DNA of 56,211 nucleotides from Cohnella xylanilytica (GTDB taxonomy: Bacteria; Bacillota; Bacilli; Paenibacillales; Paenibacillaceae): the NCBI RefSeq assembly GCF_014212175.1, contig NZ_JACJVR010000086.1:1-56211 (forward strand), read 5' to 3'. The notes beneath the pieces are model-generated. The model saw only the letters and a list, made by a program, of their open reading frames with translations, had not been told where the DNA came from and ran no database searches. The position numbers and the translations under genes are program-made. Below, one piece after another: positions 8,374-18,200 of the stretch. Each line of letters begins with the position of its first letter. The first letter of the stretch is position 1.

Positions 8374-10011
8374 ATGACGCTCCAGCTGCCCTACGACAGA
8401 TATTTGGCCGAATGCGGCAGCAAGCATCTGGCCTTGTACCGGGCGCTTCGCGACGCCATCGCGACGGGCGCGCTGCCGCCGGGGGACCGCCTGCCGTCCT
8501 CGAGGCAGCTGGCCGCGGCATACGGCGTGTCGCGGGGGAGCGTGAGCCTCGCGTACGACATGCTGTCGGCGGAAGGCTACGTCCGGGCCGGCGTCGGCAA
8601 GGGGACGTTCGTCACCGGCGAGGCGGGCGCGCGCGCGGCAGGGGCGCCGGATTCGGCGGCCGGGACGAGCGGGGCGGCCGGGGAATCGACGGGCGCTCGT
8701 GGGGCGGCCGGGGATTGGCCCGGGGCGGCCGGCACCGGCGCGGGGAACGCTTCAGGCGGCGCGGAAGGTCGGGCGTCGGCTCCGGAGCTGTCGGCCTGGG
8801 GCCGCCGGGTAGCGGAGATGGAGGTCCGGAGGCGGCTCGGGAACGGACGGCGGGACGAGAGCCGGCCGGACGCCGTCTCCTTCGCGCCGAGGGGCCTGGG
8901 AGAGAGATGGTTCCCCTGGATGGAGTGGAAGTCTTCGGTGGCGGCGCAGTGGAGGAAGCTTGCCGACCGGCCGGACGACGCTTCCGAGACGGAAGGCAGC
9001 CTGGAGCTGCGCCGGCAGATCGCGGGCCGGCTGCGCCGGGAGCGCGGCATCGTCTGCCGGCCGGAAGAGGTGGTGGTGACCGGCGGCTCGATGCAGGCGA
9101 TCGCGATTCTGGCGCAATTGCTGCTGGAGGAAGGCCGGTCCGCCGTCGTCGAGAACCCTTGCTATCCCGGCACGCGCGACGCGGTGACGGCGACGGGGGC
9201 GACGCTCGTGCCCGCACCGGTCGACGCCGAAGGGATCGTGCCGCGCGACTGGGACGCCGGGATGCTGTTCGTCACGCCGACGCGGCAGTTCCCGACGGGC
9301 GCCGTACTGAAGCTGGAGCGGCGGCTGGAGCTGCTGGCCTGGGCTTCGCGGCGGCAGGCCTGGATCGTCGAAGACGACTACGACAGCGACTTCCGCTGGG
9401 GAGGCCGGCCGATCGAGCCGCTCAAGTCGCTGGACCGCGAAGGCCGGGTCGCCTACGTCGGCAGCTTCTCCCGCTCGATGCGGGCGGAGGTGCGGATCGG
9501 CTACGCGGTGCTGCCCGCTTCGCTGCGGGAGCCGTTCGTCCGGGCGAAGAGCCTGTACGACCCTTACCCCGAAGGAATCGCCGAGCAGCGCGCGCTGGCG
9601 GAGTGGATGGCCGAAGGGGGCTACGACCGGCATATGCGGCGGTCGAGAAGGATTTTTCACAAGTTGCAGTCGAAGCTTCGAGAAGGGCTTGAAGTCGGCA
9701 TGGGAGAGCTGTTCGAGGTCGTTCCGTCGGACGCGGGCCTGCTCCTGTTCGCCTACTGGAGAGGGAAGCCGTCCGACTATAGGCGGTTGACGGACCGGTG
9801 CCGGGAATACGGCGTCGGCTGGGGCGACGGGCGGAAGTATTCGGCGACTCCGGACGAGAAGGACGCCGGGAGGCCGTCCGCGCTGTTCGGGTTCGCCCAC
9901 CTGGACGAGGCGGAGGTCGAAGAGGGCCTCTCCCGGATCCGGCGCGCCGCCGAGTCTCTCGGCTTGCTCGAATCGGCTCAATCTAATCAAGGAGGACGCG
10001 CCCATGCTTAA
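8374..10011 (+). CDS. MocR/PdxR-type regulator (GntR HTH fused to aminotransferase-like domain)
   Basis: 545 residues. An N-terminal GntR winged helix (about 15-80; SSRQLAAAYGVSRGSVSLAYDML) is joined by an Ala/Gly-rich linker of roughly 70 residues to a fold-type I aminotransferase-like domain (about 155-535) with NPCYPGTRDAV, TPTRQFPTG and VEDDYDSDFR. Where MocR proteins have SFSK with the PLP-binding Lys, this one reads SFSRS: Arg at about residue 367 (codon 9472-9474). It may therefore bind PLP non-covalently or not at all. It is divergent from the PNPOx-fold gene, its likely target, and overlaps the next gene by 8 bp. The start is set by GGAGG 6 nt upstream and by the promoter position. 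Confidence 0.88.
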   Translation: MTLQLPYDRYLAECGSKHLALYRALRDAIATGALPPGDRLPSSRQLAAAYGVSRGSVSLAYDMLSAEGYVRAGVGKGTFVTGEAGARAAGAPDSAAGTSGAAGESTGARGAAGDWPGAAGTGAGNASGGAEGRASAPELSAWGRRVAEMEVRRRLGNGRRDESRPDAVSFAPRGLGERWFPWMEWKSSVAAQWRKLADRPDDASETEGSLELRRQIAGRLRRERGIVCRPEEVVVTGGSMQAIAILAQLLLEEGRSAVVENPCYPGTRDAVTATGATLVPAPVDAEGIVPRDWDAGMLFVTPTRQFPTGAVLKLERRLELLAWASRRQAWIVEDDYDSDFRWGGRPIEPLKSLDREGRVAYVGSFSRSMRAEVRIGYAVLPASLREPFVRAKSLYDPYPEGIAEQRALAEWMAEGGYDRHMRRSRRIFHKLQSKLREGLEVGMGELFEVVPSDAGLLLFAYWRGKPSDYRRLTDRCREYGVGWGDGRKYSATPDEKDAGRPSALFGFAHLDEAEVEEGLSRIRRAAESLGLLESAQSNQGGRAHA

Positions 10012-10789
10012 TTTGTCGCCCGATTCCTTCGTGCTGCTTCCCTACTTCGCCAAGACCGTGTGCGAGCCCGGCTGGAAGTGGCAGAAGCGGGAGAAGCCCC
10101 TGGTCAACTACGACCTGTTCTACGTCTGGAGCGGGGAAGGGGAGGTCGTACTGAACGACGTGGCGTACCCGGTCGGCAAGGGAAGCTGCTTCCTGTTCCG
10201 TCCGGGCGACCATACGAGCGCGACCCACAATCCGCAGAAGCCGCTCGTGCTGACCTACATCCACTTCGACGTGAACGGGCCGGTCTCGCACGTACCCGAG
10301 CCTTACCGCAAGCTCGAGGACGTGTTCGAATTCGAGAACCTGCTGGCCCGCTACGTGCGGCTGTTCCTCGTGGAGACGTACGCGGCCGAGGAGGAGGCGC
10401 GGCTGATCCTGAAGCAGCTCATGATCCAGCTGCTTCGCTTCGACCGGGTCGAGCCCGTGGAGCGGAAGGCGAGCAACCAGCTGACCGAGAGCATTCACGA
10501 GGTCGCCAACTACATTCGCCAGCACCCGAGCATCCAGCACCGGGTGGACGACCTCGCCGCCCGGGCGGGCTTGTCGCCGCGCTACTTCTCGATCAAGTTC
10601 AAGGAGCTGATCGGCACTTCGGTGCAGACGTACATGATCCGGACCCGCATCGAGCGGGCCCAGCACCTGCTGCTGCACGCCGGCATGAACGTCACGGAGG
10701 TGGCGGACACGCTCGGGTACCGGGACATCTTCTTTTTCAGCCGCCAATTCAAACAATACACCGGCAAGAGCCCTTCGGAGATCCGATAG
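10004..10789 (+). CDS. AraC-family transcriptional regulator
   Basis: 261 residues: an N-terminal cupin-like ligand domain (about 20-100; the stretch VWSGEGEVVLNDVAYPVGKGSCFL is a typical beta-barrel half) and a C-terminal AraC double helix-turn-helix (about 165-260; LSPRYFSIKFKELIG and VTEVADTLGYRDIFFFSRQFKQYTGKSPSEIR). AAGGAGG precedes the ATG, which lies inside the end of the MocR-type gene, so the two are probably cotranscribed. No dedicated target gene is adjacent on the same strand; sugar or sugar-acid sensing is the usual role of this architecture. Confidence 0.9.
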   Translation: MLNLSPDSFVLLPYFAKTVCEPGWKWQKREKPLVNYDLFYVWSGEGEVVLNDVAYPVGKGSCFLFRPGDHTSATHNPQKPLVLTYIHFDVNGPVSHVPEPYRKLEDVFEFENLLARYVRLFLVETYAAEEEARLILKQLMIQLLRFDRVEPVERKASNQLTESIHEVANYIRQHPSIQHRVDDLAARAGLSPRYFSIKFKELIGTSVQTYMIRTRIERAQHLLLHAGMNVTEVADTLGYRDIFFFSRQFKQYTGKSPSEIR

Positions 10790-10865
10790 GGCTTCTTGTC
10801 CGGTTCGATACGCTTCGGCAACCCGCCGTTGCTCGGCTGCTATCGCGACACGCTGCCCAATTATT

Positions 10866-10917
10866 CGCAAACCCGAATCGCAAACCTGAACACAAACCTG
10901 AATCACAAACCTGAATC
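10866..10917. repeat. Short direct repeats of about 12-13 bp
   Basis: Four copies of a CAAACCTGAATCA-like unit stand in tandem in the region after the AraC gene. The region 10790-11084 holds no gene I can support. Confidence 0.7.
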
Positions 10918-11084
10918 GTATACTTGTATCACACAATTACAATATTTACTCGTCCTCCGTACTCGCACGACGCATTTCCCCAGCACACTCCCCAACAACC
11001 TCAACATCCTGCACACAGACTACGTAACTTTCCATTTCAGAGAACTAATAATGGTAGCCATAAACAGTGATTACCGGAACAGCT

Positions 11085-11306
11085 ATTTTGGAGGTTACAG
11101 AGGGCAGAGTGGCGGAGCGGGCTGCTGTAAGGTCCATTTTGGAGGTTACAGAGGGCGGAGTGGCGGAGGGTGCTGCTGTAAGGTCCATTTTGGAGGTTAC
11201 AGAGGGCAGAGTGGCGGGGCGGGCTGCTGTAAGGTCCATTTTGGAGATTACAGAGGGCGGAGTGGCGGAGAGTGCTGCTGTAAAGTCCATTTTGGAGGTT
11301 ACAGGA
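11085..11306. repeat. 51-bp tandem repeat (minisatellite)
   Basis: Four full units and a partial fifth with an exact 51-bp period; the unit starts ATTTTGGAGGTTACAGAGGG. Because 51 is divisible by three and the unit lacks stops in several frames, open frames run through it on both strands: a Gly/Tyr/Cys-rich 17-residue repeat and a V-T-E-G type repeat on plus, and a K-M-D-L-T-A-A type repeat on minus. None has a convincing ribosome binding site. I leave it as a repeat; a small secreted or structural protein is possible but not supported. Confidence 0.9.
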
Positions 11307-11407
11307 GGTGAAATGGCCGCATTCCCTAAGACGAGCGGAAGGCCCCATCCCCGTCAATTGGAGAAGGAGCCAGCCTTCCGCCGGAAGCCCGCTACACTCG
11401 AATCCTT

Positions 11408-12208
11408 TCAGCCCGGATCGCGCTTCGGCGCCAGAAGGCCGAGCTTGTCGCCCATCTTCACCTTGTCGCCGATCTTCAGATCGGAGCGCGGCCGGAACGT
11501 GCCGTTCTCCGTGAGCAGCACGACCGTCGAGCCGAACTCGAAGTAGGCCAGCTCCTGCCCGCGTTCGAGCTTCTTCGGCATCGGTTCCACGTACTGGATG
11601 CTGCTGACGTTCAAGGCGCCGACCTTGACGACGGCAATCTCGCCTTCCTCGTGCACAATGTAGGTGACGAGCCTCTCGTTGCGGGAGAGCACCCGGCGCA
11701 TGGACGTGAGCCCGAATTCGTTGACGGGATACACGCGGCCCGCGATATGCTCGCTCTCGACCACCGTCCCCGAGCAGGGGGAGTGGATGCGGTGATAATC
11801 GGTCGGACTTAAGTACAACACCCAGAAGAAGCCGTCGCGATACTGGGCGATGCGAGGCGAGCCGTTCAGCAGCTCCTCGAGCGTATAGTCCTGGCCCTTG
11901 ATCTGCAGCAGCAGGCCGTCCTTGATTACCCCGCAGGCGGTGATCAAGGCGTCCACGGGGCTGACGAGAGCGTCCGGCGTCTCGTCCACGGGACGGGAAC
12001 CGGGCTTCAGCCGACGGGTGAAAAAGTCGTTCAACGAGGCGTACTCGCCGATCGCCTTCTCCGCTTCTTCGACGGGAATCCGGTAGAGAGCCGCGAAGCG
12101 GGGAATCCAGCGCCGGCTGATCGGCGATTTGGCCAATCGTCCCGTCAGGCGGGACACGAATTTGCGGGATGTGAGCTCCGTCATGGAGCGCAGCAGCCAA
12201 CGGTTCAT
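11408..12208 (-). CDS. psd: Phosphatidylserine decarboxylase
   Basis: 266-residue proenzyme that converts phosphatidylserine to phosphatidylethanolamine at the inner membrane. The pyruvoyl-forming self-cleavage site is FEFGSTVVLL, with cleavage expected between Gly226 and Ser227. The Asp and His of the protease triad are visible at D86 (SPVDA) and H142 (YHRIHSP). Length fits the short bacterial PSD form. I chose the ATG at 12208, 11 nt after AAAGGAG, over a GTG four codons upstream that overlaps that ribosome binding site. No pssA is adjacent. It faces a divergent glycosyltransferase gene across about 190 bp. Confidence 0.95.
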   Translation of the reverse strand: MNRWLLRSMTELTSRKFVSRLTGRLAKSPISRRWIPRFAALYRIPVEEAEKAIGEYASLNDFFTRRLKPGSRPVDETPDALVSPVDALITACGVIKDGLLLQIKGQDYTLEELLNGSPRIAQYRDGFFWVLYLSPTDYHRIHSPCSGTVVESEHIAGRVYPVNEFGLTSMRRVLSRNERLVTYIVHEEGEIAVVKVGALNVSSIQYVEPMPKKLERGQELAYFEFGSTVVLLTENGTFRPRSDLKIGDKVKMGDKLGLLAPKRDPG

Positions 12209-12400
12209 GCGGTCGGCCACTCCTTTGGTCGTATTCGTGATAGGGCCGAATGACGCGCGCGGGCGCCAAAAGCCAATTGCCTTTTAGTGTGACATAACGG
12301 CTATGAAAGTTCAATAAGAAGGAGAGGACAACCGCCGTGCTCGTTCGCCCCGAACGCGTGTATGCTATGACCGAAGCCCGTCGGCGAGGAGGGGGTTCAT

Positions 12401-13570
12401 ATGGTCAAAGCGGTCTTCGTTACGCCCGGAGCGTATCCGGTGCCGTCTCCGAATGGCGGGTCGGTCGAGCGAGTGGTCGAGAAGTTCGTTCCGCTGCTGA
12501 CGCCTTACGTCGAAGCGTCGATCTACGGGAGAACCGCGCCGCGCCTTCCGGCCCGGGGGTATCTAAGCGGCGCCGCGTGCGAGCGGATCCCCGCGAAGGA
12601 CAAGACGGAATACTGGCGTCGAGTGGCCAAGCGCCTGGCCGTCCGGCGTCCCCAACTGATCGAGATCGAGAACCGTCCCCGCATGGTCGGCACGTTCCGC
12701 AGGCGGTTCCCCGGCGCGCAAATCTGGCTTCACCTGCACTCCAACACGTTCATCAACAAGCCGTATTTGTCCCCGAAGCGGCTGCCGGCCTGCCTGGCCG
12801 CGGCGGACCGGATTATCGTCAACAGCCAGTATCTCAAAAATTACGTAACCGAACGGGCGCCCCAAGCCGCCCATAAGATCGGCGTCGTCTACCCGGGCGT
12901 GGACGCCGAGCGATTCGCGGGCTATTCCCCGGAAGCCGAGAGGGCCGCGAGAGGCTGGCAGAACCGCCGCATCGTGCTGTTCGTCGGCCGGCTCATCCCG
13001 CTGAAGGGAGTCCATCTGCTGCTCGAAGCGATGCCGGAGCTGATCCGCCAAGTTCCCGACGTTCTTCTCGTCGTCGTCGGGGGAGCGTTCTACGGCTCCG
13101 GGAAGTCCACCGCCTACGTCCGCAGGCTTCACCGGATGGCGAGGCCGCTGCGGAAGCACGTGGTTTTCCAGCCGTACGTCTCCCATCACGACATTCCCCG
13201 CTGGTTCGCGCTCGCTCACGTCGCCGCGGTTCCGTCCGTGCGCCGCGAAGCGTTCGGACTCGTCAACGCGGAAGCGATGGCCGCCGGCCTGCCGGTCGTG
13301 GCGAACCGGGTGGGCGGGATCGCGGAGATCGTGCAGGATGGCGCGACCGGCTTCCTGATCGATCCGGCGAACGCCCGGGCCGAGCTCGTCCAACGGCTCT
13401 CCCTGCTGCTGCTGAACGAAGAGCTGCGACTCGAGATGGGACGGCGGGGACGGGAGCGGGTGCAGGCCCACTTCACTTGGCAGCGAACGGCCGAACGATG
13501 GCTGAACGAGCTGCGGGCGACGATGCCCCATTCCGGACTGGGGCCGCCGCTCCCGCTGGAAGGACCGTAG
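12401..13570 (+). CDS. GT4 glycosyltransferase, CotSA-like
   Basis: 389-residue GT-B fold glycosyltransferase of the GT4 family, similar in length and layout to the spore coat protein CotSA of Bacillus. The donor-binding C-terminal half carries LFVGRLIPLKGVHLLLEA, a conserved HH before the nucleotide site, and the E-x7-E type motif in REAFGLVNAEAMAAGLPVVA, followed by VGGIAEIVQDG. The N-terminal half has the GG-containing acceptor loop (PSPNGGSVERVVEKF). It has no signal or membrane segment, so it acts in the cytoplasm, possibly recruited to the developing spore. GGAGGGGG precedes the ATG. Transcription ends at the strong terminator near 13650. Confidence 0.85.
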   Translation: MVKAVFVTPGAYPVPSPNGGSVERVVEKFVPLLTPYVEASIYGRTAPRLPARGYLSGAACERIPAKDKTEYWRRVAKRLAVRRPQLIEIENRPRMVGTFRRRFPGAQIWLHLHSNTFINKPYLSPKRLPACLAAADRIIVNSQYLKNYVTERAPQAAHKIGVVYPGVDAERFAGYSPEAERAARGWQNRRIVLFVGRLIPLKGVHLLLEAMPELIRQVPDVLLVVVGGAFYGSGKSTAYVRRLHRMARPLRKHVVFQPYVSHHDIPRWFALAHVAAVPSVRREAFGLVNAEAMAAGLPVVANRVGGIAEIVQDGATGFLIDPANARAELVQRLSLLLLNEELRLEMGRRGRERVQAHFTWQRTAERWLNELRATMPHSGLGPPLPLEGP

Positions 13571-13644
13571 CTCGAATCGGCCGAACGAAGGCTCCGTCCC
13601 TGTCCCCGTCTCAAGCGACCGGCATGAGATAGGAAATACCAAAA

Positions 13645-13693
13645 TAAAACGGCTCCGATCGGCTTTTATCGAGCGAATCGGAGCCGTTTTTCT
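13645..13693. terminator. Bidirectional terminator between convergent genes
   Basis: ACGGCTCCGAT and ATCGGAGCCGT flank a loop, with A run before and T run after, between the converging glycosyltransferase and mntH genes. Confidence 0.9.
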
Positions 13694-13726
13694 TGGCAAG
13701 CGGCGTGCCGGGTCCCTTTATTCGCG

Positions 13727-15079
13727 TTACTTGAAGAACGTCGAGTACAGCAGATACGCGTTCAGCACGACGATGACGGCCGTGATGACCCAAGCGGTGA
13801 TGTTCAGCCACGGACGGTTGGCGAACTCGCCCATCTTTTTCTTGCTCGACGTGAACTTCACGAGCGGAATGACCGCGAACGACAGCTGCATGGACAGAAT
13901 GACCTGGCTTAAGATCAGCAGATCCGTCGTGCCCTTCTCGCCGTACAGGGCGGTGACAATGACGGCCGGGATAATCGCGATCAACCGGGTGATAAGCCGG
14001 CGAAGCCACCCGGGCATCCGCATGTTCAGGAAGCCTTCCATGACGATCTGTCCGGCCAGCGTTCCGGTCAAGGTGGAATTCTGGCCCGAGGCGAGCAGCG
14101 CGACCCCGAAGAAGATCGAAGCCATCGTCGTGCCGAGAAGCGGAGCGAGCAGATGGTACGCCTCGCCAATGTCCGCCACCTCCGAGTGGCCGGTCGTATG
14201 GAACGCGGCGCCCGCGATGATCAGAATGGCGGCGTTGATGAACAGGGCGAAGAACAGGGCGATCGTCGAATCCCACGTCGCGTACTTGATCGCTTGGCGC
14301 TTGCCGAGCGTCGTCTGCTCGTATTGGCGCGTCTGAACGATGGAGGAGTGCAGGTACAGATTGTGCGGCATAACCGTCGCGCCCAGAATGCCGATCGCGA
14401 TGTACAGCTGGGCGGAGTCGGTGACGATGCCCGTCGTCGGGATGAAGCCCTTCATCACGTCCCCGAAGGCCGGATGCGACAGGAACAGCTCCGCGGCGAA
14501 GCAGAGACCGATAATGGCGATCAGCGCGATGACGAACGCTTCGAGGTAACGGAACCCCTTGTTCTGCAGGAAAAGAATAAGGAGAACGTCCAGCGCCGTC
14601 AGTAGGACGCCGTAAACGAGCGGAATGCCGAACAGCAGGTTCAGGGCGATGGCGGCCCCGATCACCTCGGCCAGATCGCAAGCGGCGATCGCCAGCTCGC
14701 ACAGAATCCACAGCCCGAACGAGACCGGCTTGCTGTAATGGTCCCGGCACGCTTGCGCGAGGTCCCGGCCGGTCACGATGCCGAGCTTGCCCGCGAGCGC
14801 CTGCAGGACAATGGCCATCAGGTTGGAGATCAGAATGACGGAGAGCAGCGCGTACCCGAACTGGGAGCCCCCCGCGATATCGGTCGCCCAGTTGCCGGGG
14901 TCCATATAGCCGACGGCTACCATATAGCCGGGGCCGACGAAAGCGAGGAACTTGCGGAAGCCGGAGCCGCTCTTGGGGATCTTCAAGGAACGGTGCGCTT
15001 CCGGAAGGGAAGGCTGGTTGGCGTTCCTCCTCCATCCGCGGCCGGACTTGGATGTCGTGACGGCGAGTTCATCTTGCAT
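13727..15079 (-). CDS. mntH: Nramp-family divalent metal transporter (Mn2+)
   Basis: 450-residue inner membrane proton-coupled Mn2+ (Fe2+) importer with the eleven-TM Nramp fold. The TM1 metal-binding motif DPGN lies at residues 60-63, and the TM6 motif MPHNLYLHSS at about 236, both intact. The first 40 residues are a polar cytoplasmic tail, rather long for bacterial MntH. The upstream region contains a sequence close to the MntR operator of Bacillus, fitting repression by Mn(II)-MntR. It is monocistronic, convergent with the CotSA-like gene, and divergent from the giant repeat gene. Confidence 0.95.
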   Translation of the reverse strand: MQDELAVTTSKSGRGWRRNANQPSLPEAHRSLKIPKSGSGFRKFLAFVGPGYMVAVGYMDPGNWATDIAGGSQFGYALLSVILISNLMAIVLQALAGKLGIVTGRDLAQACRDHYSKPVSFGLWILCELAIAACDLAEVIGAAIALNLLFGIPLVYGVLLTALDVLLILFLQNKGFRYLEAFVIALIAIIGLCFAAELFLSHPAFGDVMKGFIPTTGIVTDSAQLYIAIGILGATVMPHNLYLHSSIVQTRQYEQTTLGKRQAIKYATWDSTIALFFALFINAAILIIAGAAFHTTGHSEVADIGEAYHLLAPLLGTTMASIFFGVALLASGQNSTLTGTLAGQIVMEGFLNMRMPGWLRRLITRLIAIIPAVIVTALYGEKGTTDLLILSQVILSMQLSFAVIPLVKFTSSKKKMGEFANRPWLNITAWVITAVIVVLNAYLLYSTFFK

Positions 15080-15146
15080 GGCGAATCACCTCTTCGCGTA
15101 TAGTCAAAGTTGTTCTTGGCAACCTTTGTGGCGCTTAAGACATAAT

Positions 15147-15162
15147 GTTTCCTCAGGGCAAA
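15147..15162 (-). promoter_or_regulatory. MntR-like operator upstream of mntH
   Basis: On the minus strand TTTGCCCTGAGGAAAC closely resembles, from memory, MntR boxes such as TTTGCCTTAAGGAAAC. It lies about 70 bp upstream of the mntH start codon, where a promoter is expected. An additional imperfect inverted repeat (CAAAGTTG ... CAACCTTTG) lies between it and the gene. Confidence 0.6.
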
Positions 15163-15254
15163 AAATCTTGTTGGTTCTAATATACGCCCGGGGCCATGAA
15201 TTGTAAACTGTTATTTTCGAGCCGCCATTCCCGTGTCGCGCCTATGGGTGAATG

Positions 15255-15263
15255 CATATGATA
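15255..15263 (+). promoter_or_regulatory. Sigma-K-type -10 element upstream of the giant repeat gene
   Basis: CATATGATA matches the sigma-K -10 consensus CATAnnnTA and would place the transcript start about 24 nt before the start codon. The -35 region has no clear AC at the usual spacing, so the call rests on the -10 alone. Confidence 0.4.
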
Positions 15264-15294
15264 CGTTAGATTGCATGCTGGGAAGGAGATGGAC

Positions 15295-18200
15295 ATGAAG
15301 AAGAGCGGCAAAGGCAAAAAAAATCAAAACGCGCGCCGGCCTTTATATTATGTAGATAATCCGAACAAGATGGAGCTAGCCTGGCTGGACGACATAAAAA
15401 AGCCAAGCTCCAGCTCCAAGCCGGTGAGCGTTCACGGAACGGCAATGGCCGAGCGGGCCGCGGGCCAAGGAACGAGCCAAACGCGCGGCTCGACCTCGGA
15501 CGAAGCGTACCAAGCCGCGGACCTCGCAGCCCAAGCCGAAGCCGACCGCGTCGAGGAAGCCGTCTCCGCAACGGAGCCTGCCGCGGAGATCGTCCAAGCG
15601 GTCGAAGAGATCGTGGCGGTCGTCGAGGCGGCGGACAGGCAAAAGGCGGAGGAAGCCGTTGCGTTAACGGAGAAGCTGCTGCAGGATGAAGCGCCTGCGG
15701 AGGAGTCCGCCCAAGCGGAAGCGCCGTCCGCGCCGAACCTCCCGGAGGAAGCGGGGGAGGAGGAAGAGCCGGAGCTCGATCCCCGCGAGCACCGGAACTG
15801 GCGCCATCAGAAGCTGGCCGAGAAGCGTATTCCGGACCGTCCGGCTCCGATCGTCTACACCGACGATCTGGCGGACGAATCGGTTACGTCCGACAAGCTG
15901 GCCCCGTTCGCCGTCGGCCCCAACAATCTGGCGGCCGAAGCGGTAAAGACGGAGGCGCTGGCGGACTTCTCGGTTACCTCGATCAAGCTCGCGGATGGCT
16001 CCATCACTTCCTCCAAATACGCCCCGGAATCGATTACGGGCGAGCATCTGACCAAGAACTCCATCTCCGGCCAGAAGATCCGCGACCGTTCCATTACAAG
16101 CGAGAAGCTCAAAGACGGAAGCGTCTCTTCGGAGAAGCTGGCCGACCGCACGATCAGCGCCGACAAAATCGCCGAGGGCTCCATCCAATCGAAGCATTTA
16201 AGCTTGTCGATCATTACCTCCGATCTGCTCAAGGACCAATCCGTCACTTCCGAGAAAATTCGCAGCGGCACGATCCGCAGCGAGAATTTATCCAACGAGT
16301 GCATCGATACCTCCAAGCTGGCCGACGGCGCGGTGACGTATTCCAAGCTGCGGGACGAAGCCGTCACCGAGAGCAAGATCGCGCCGTCTTCGATCGATTC
16401 CCGCCATCTGAAGCCTGGCTTAATCTTGGCGGAACACGTGGCCGCGGGTACTCTGCAGGGAAAGCATCTGGCTCCGCAAGCCGTCAACGCCGACAATCTC
16501 GCCGAAGGAGCCGTGGGAACGGAACAATTGGCGGATCAGTCGGTAACGGGAAACAAGCTAGGGAAGGAGTCCGTTCAAAGCGACCATCTGGCGGAAAAGT
16601 CCGTCCTAAGCGGCCACCTGGCGGAAGGGGCCGTCGATAGCGCCCACCTCGCCGACGGTTCGGTAACGGCTCCCAAGCTTGCGGAGCGTTCGGTCACGAC
16701 CGTCAATCTGGTCGAGCACGCGGTCACTTCCACCAAGATCGCCGACCAGAGCATCGTGTCGGGGAAGCTGGCGGACGAAGCCGTTCAGACGCGCCATCTG
16801 GCGAAGGGAAGCGTCCAAGCCGACAAGCTGGCCGACCACCTGATTGGCCGTCGCCACCTGACCGAAGGAGCGATCGAAGGACGGCACCTGACGAACAAGT
16901 CGATCTCGCGGGACCATCTGCAGGACGGCGCCGTTCATACGAGCCAGCTCGCTCCCGAAGCCGTGACCCGCAAGCAGATCGCGGACGGCGCGGTCGGCAC
17001 CGGGCAGCTCGCCCCGGGAGCGGTGAAGGCCGCGCAGATTGCGGACGGCTCGGTGGAAGCGCGGCATCTGGCCGCAGGCTCCGTCCGGACGCCGCATCTG
17101 GCGGAGAACAGCGTGACCAGCGACAAGCTGGTATCGGGAAGCCTGCGGCCGATCCACTTCGGGGAGGAGTCGGTCAAGGGCGAGGCGATCGCGAAGCAGA
17201 CGATCGAAGGCAAGCACCTGCGCCCGGGCTTGATCGGGCCGGCCCACCTGGCCGCCGATTCGGTCGGCACTTCCGCGATGCAAGCCGAATCCGTCACGTC
17301 GGAGATTCTGGCTCCCGGTTCGGTCGGCGAACGGCAGCTGGGGGTCCGCTCGATTTTCTCGCACCATCTGACCGATCACTTGATCACTTCCTTGAAGCTG
17401 TCGCCGGAGAGCGTCTCGACCGATAAGCTGGCGGATATGTCGGTGACGACCTCGAAGCTGGCCGATCAGAGCGTGACCGCCGCGAAGCTGTCCGAAGGCT
17501 CGGTCGGCAGGAACGCGATCGCGAAGGGAGCCGTCGGCAAGGAGGCTATCGACCAGGCGGCGGTCGGACCGAAGCAGCTTCAGCGGGGAGCGGTGCATGC
17601 CGAACATCTGGCCGAAGGCAGCGTCGGGCATTCCGCGCTCGCCGATAAATCGGTTCATTCGGACGCGATCCAGGACGGCGCGGTCACGCAGCGGCATCTG
17701 GACGTGGAAGCCGTCGCCAGCCGGCATTTGGCGGCCCAGTCGGTGCTCGGCTATCACCTGGCCGACGACAGCGTGAGGGAGGTTCATCTGACCGAAGGCT
17801 CGGTCAGCTTCTCGAAGCTCGCGGATAACAGCGTCGGGGACCGTCATATACAGAACGGCTCCGTTCAGTCAAGACATCTGGTCTCCGAGTCGGTGGCTTC
17901 CCATCATTTGCAGCGGGAGATCGTGGGGGCCGAGCATCTTCGCGAAGCTTCCGTGCAAGCCGATCATCTCTCGGAAGAGAGCGTCGGGGAAGAAGCTCTC
18001 GCCGAAGGCGCCGTGACGACCTCGAAGCTGGCGGACGGCAGCGTGACGCTGCAGAAGCTGGCCGCGGGCAGCGTAGGGAGCGAGCATCTGCTGCTCGAAT
18101 CGGTGGGGGGCAAGCATCTGAAGCCGGATGCGGTTCAAGGCTACCACCTTCGCAAAGGCTCCGTCTCGATCTCCCATCTCGCCCCGGATATGTTCGCCCT

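Noticed and set aside
11085..11306. CRISPR array
   Set aside because: Copies abut with no unique spacers and no cas genes are near; it is a plain tandem repeat. The 17-bp and 8-bp arrays are rejected for the same reason.
16606..17847. Long minus-strand frames opposite the giant repeat gene (also 17869-18672, 18603-19268 and 19718-20494)
   Set aside because: They arise because the 30-bp repeat unit lacks stops in antisense frames; no ribosome binding sites.
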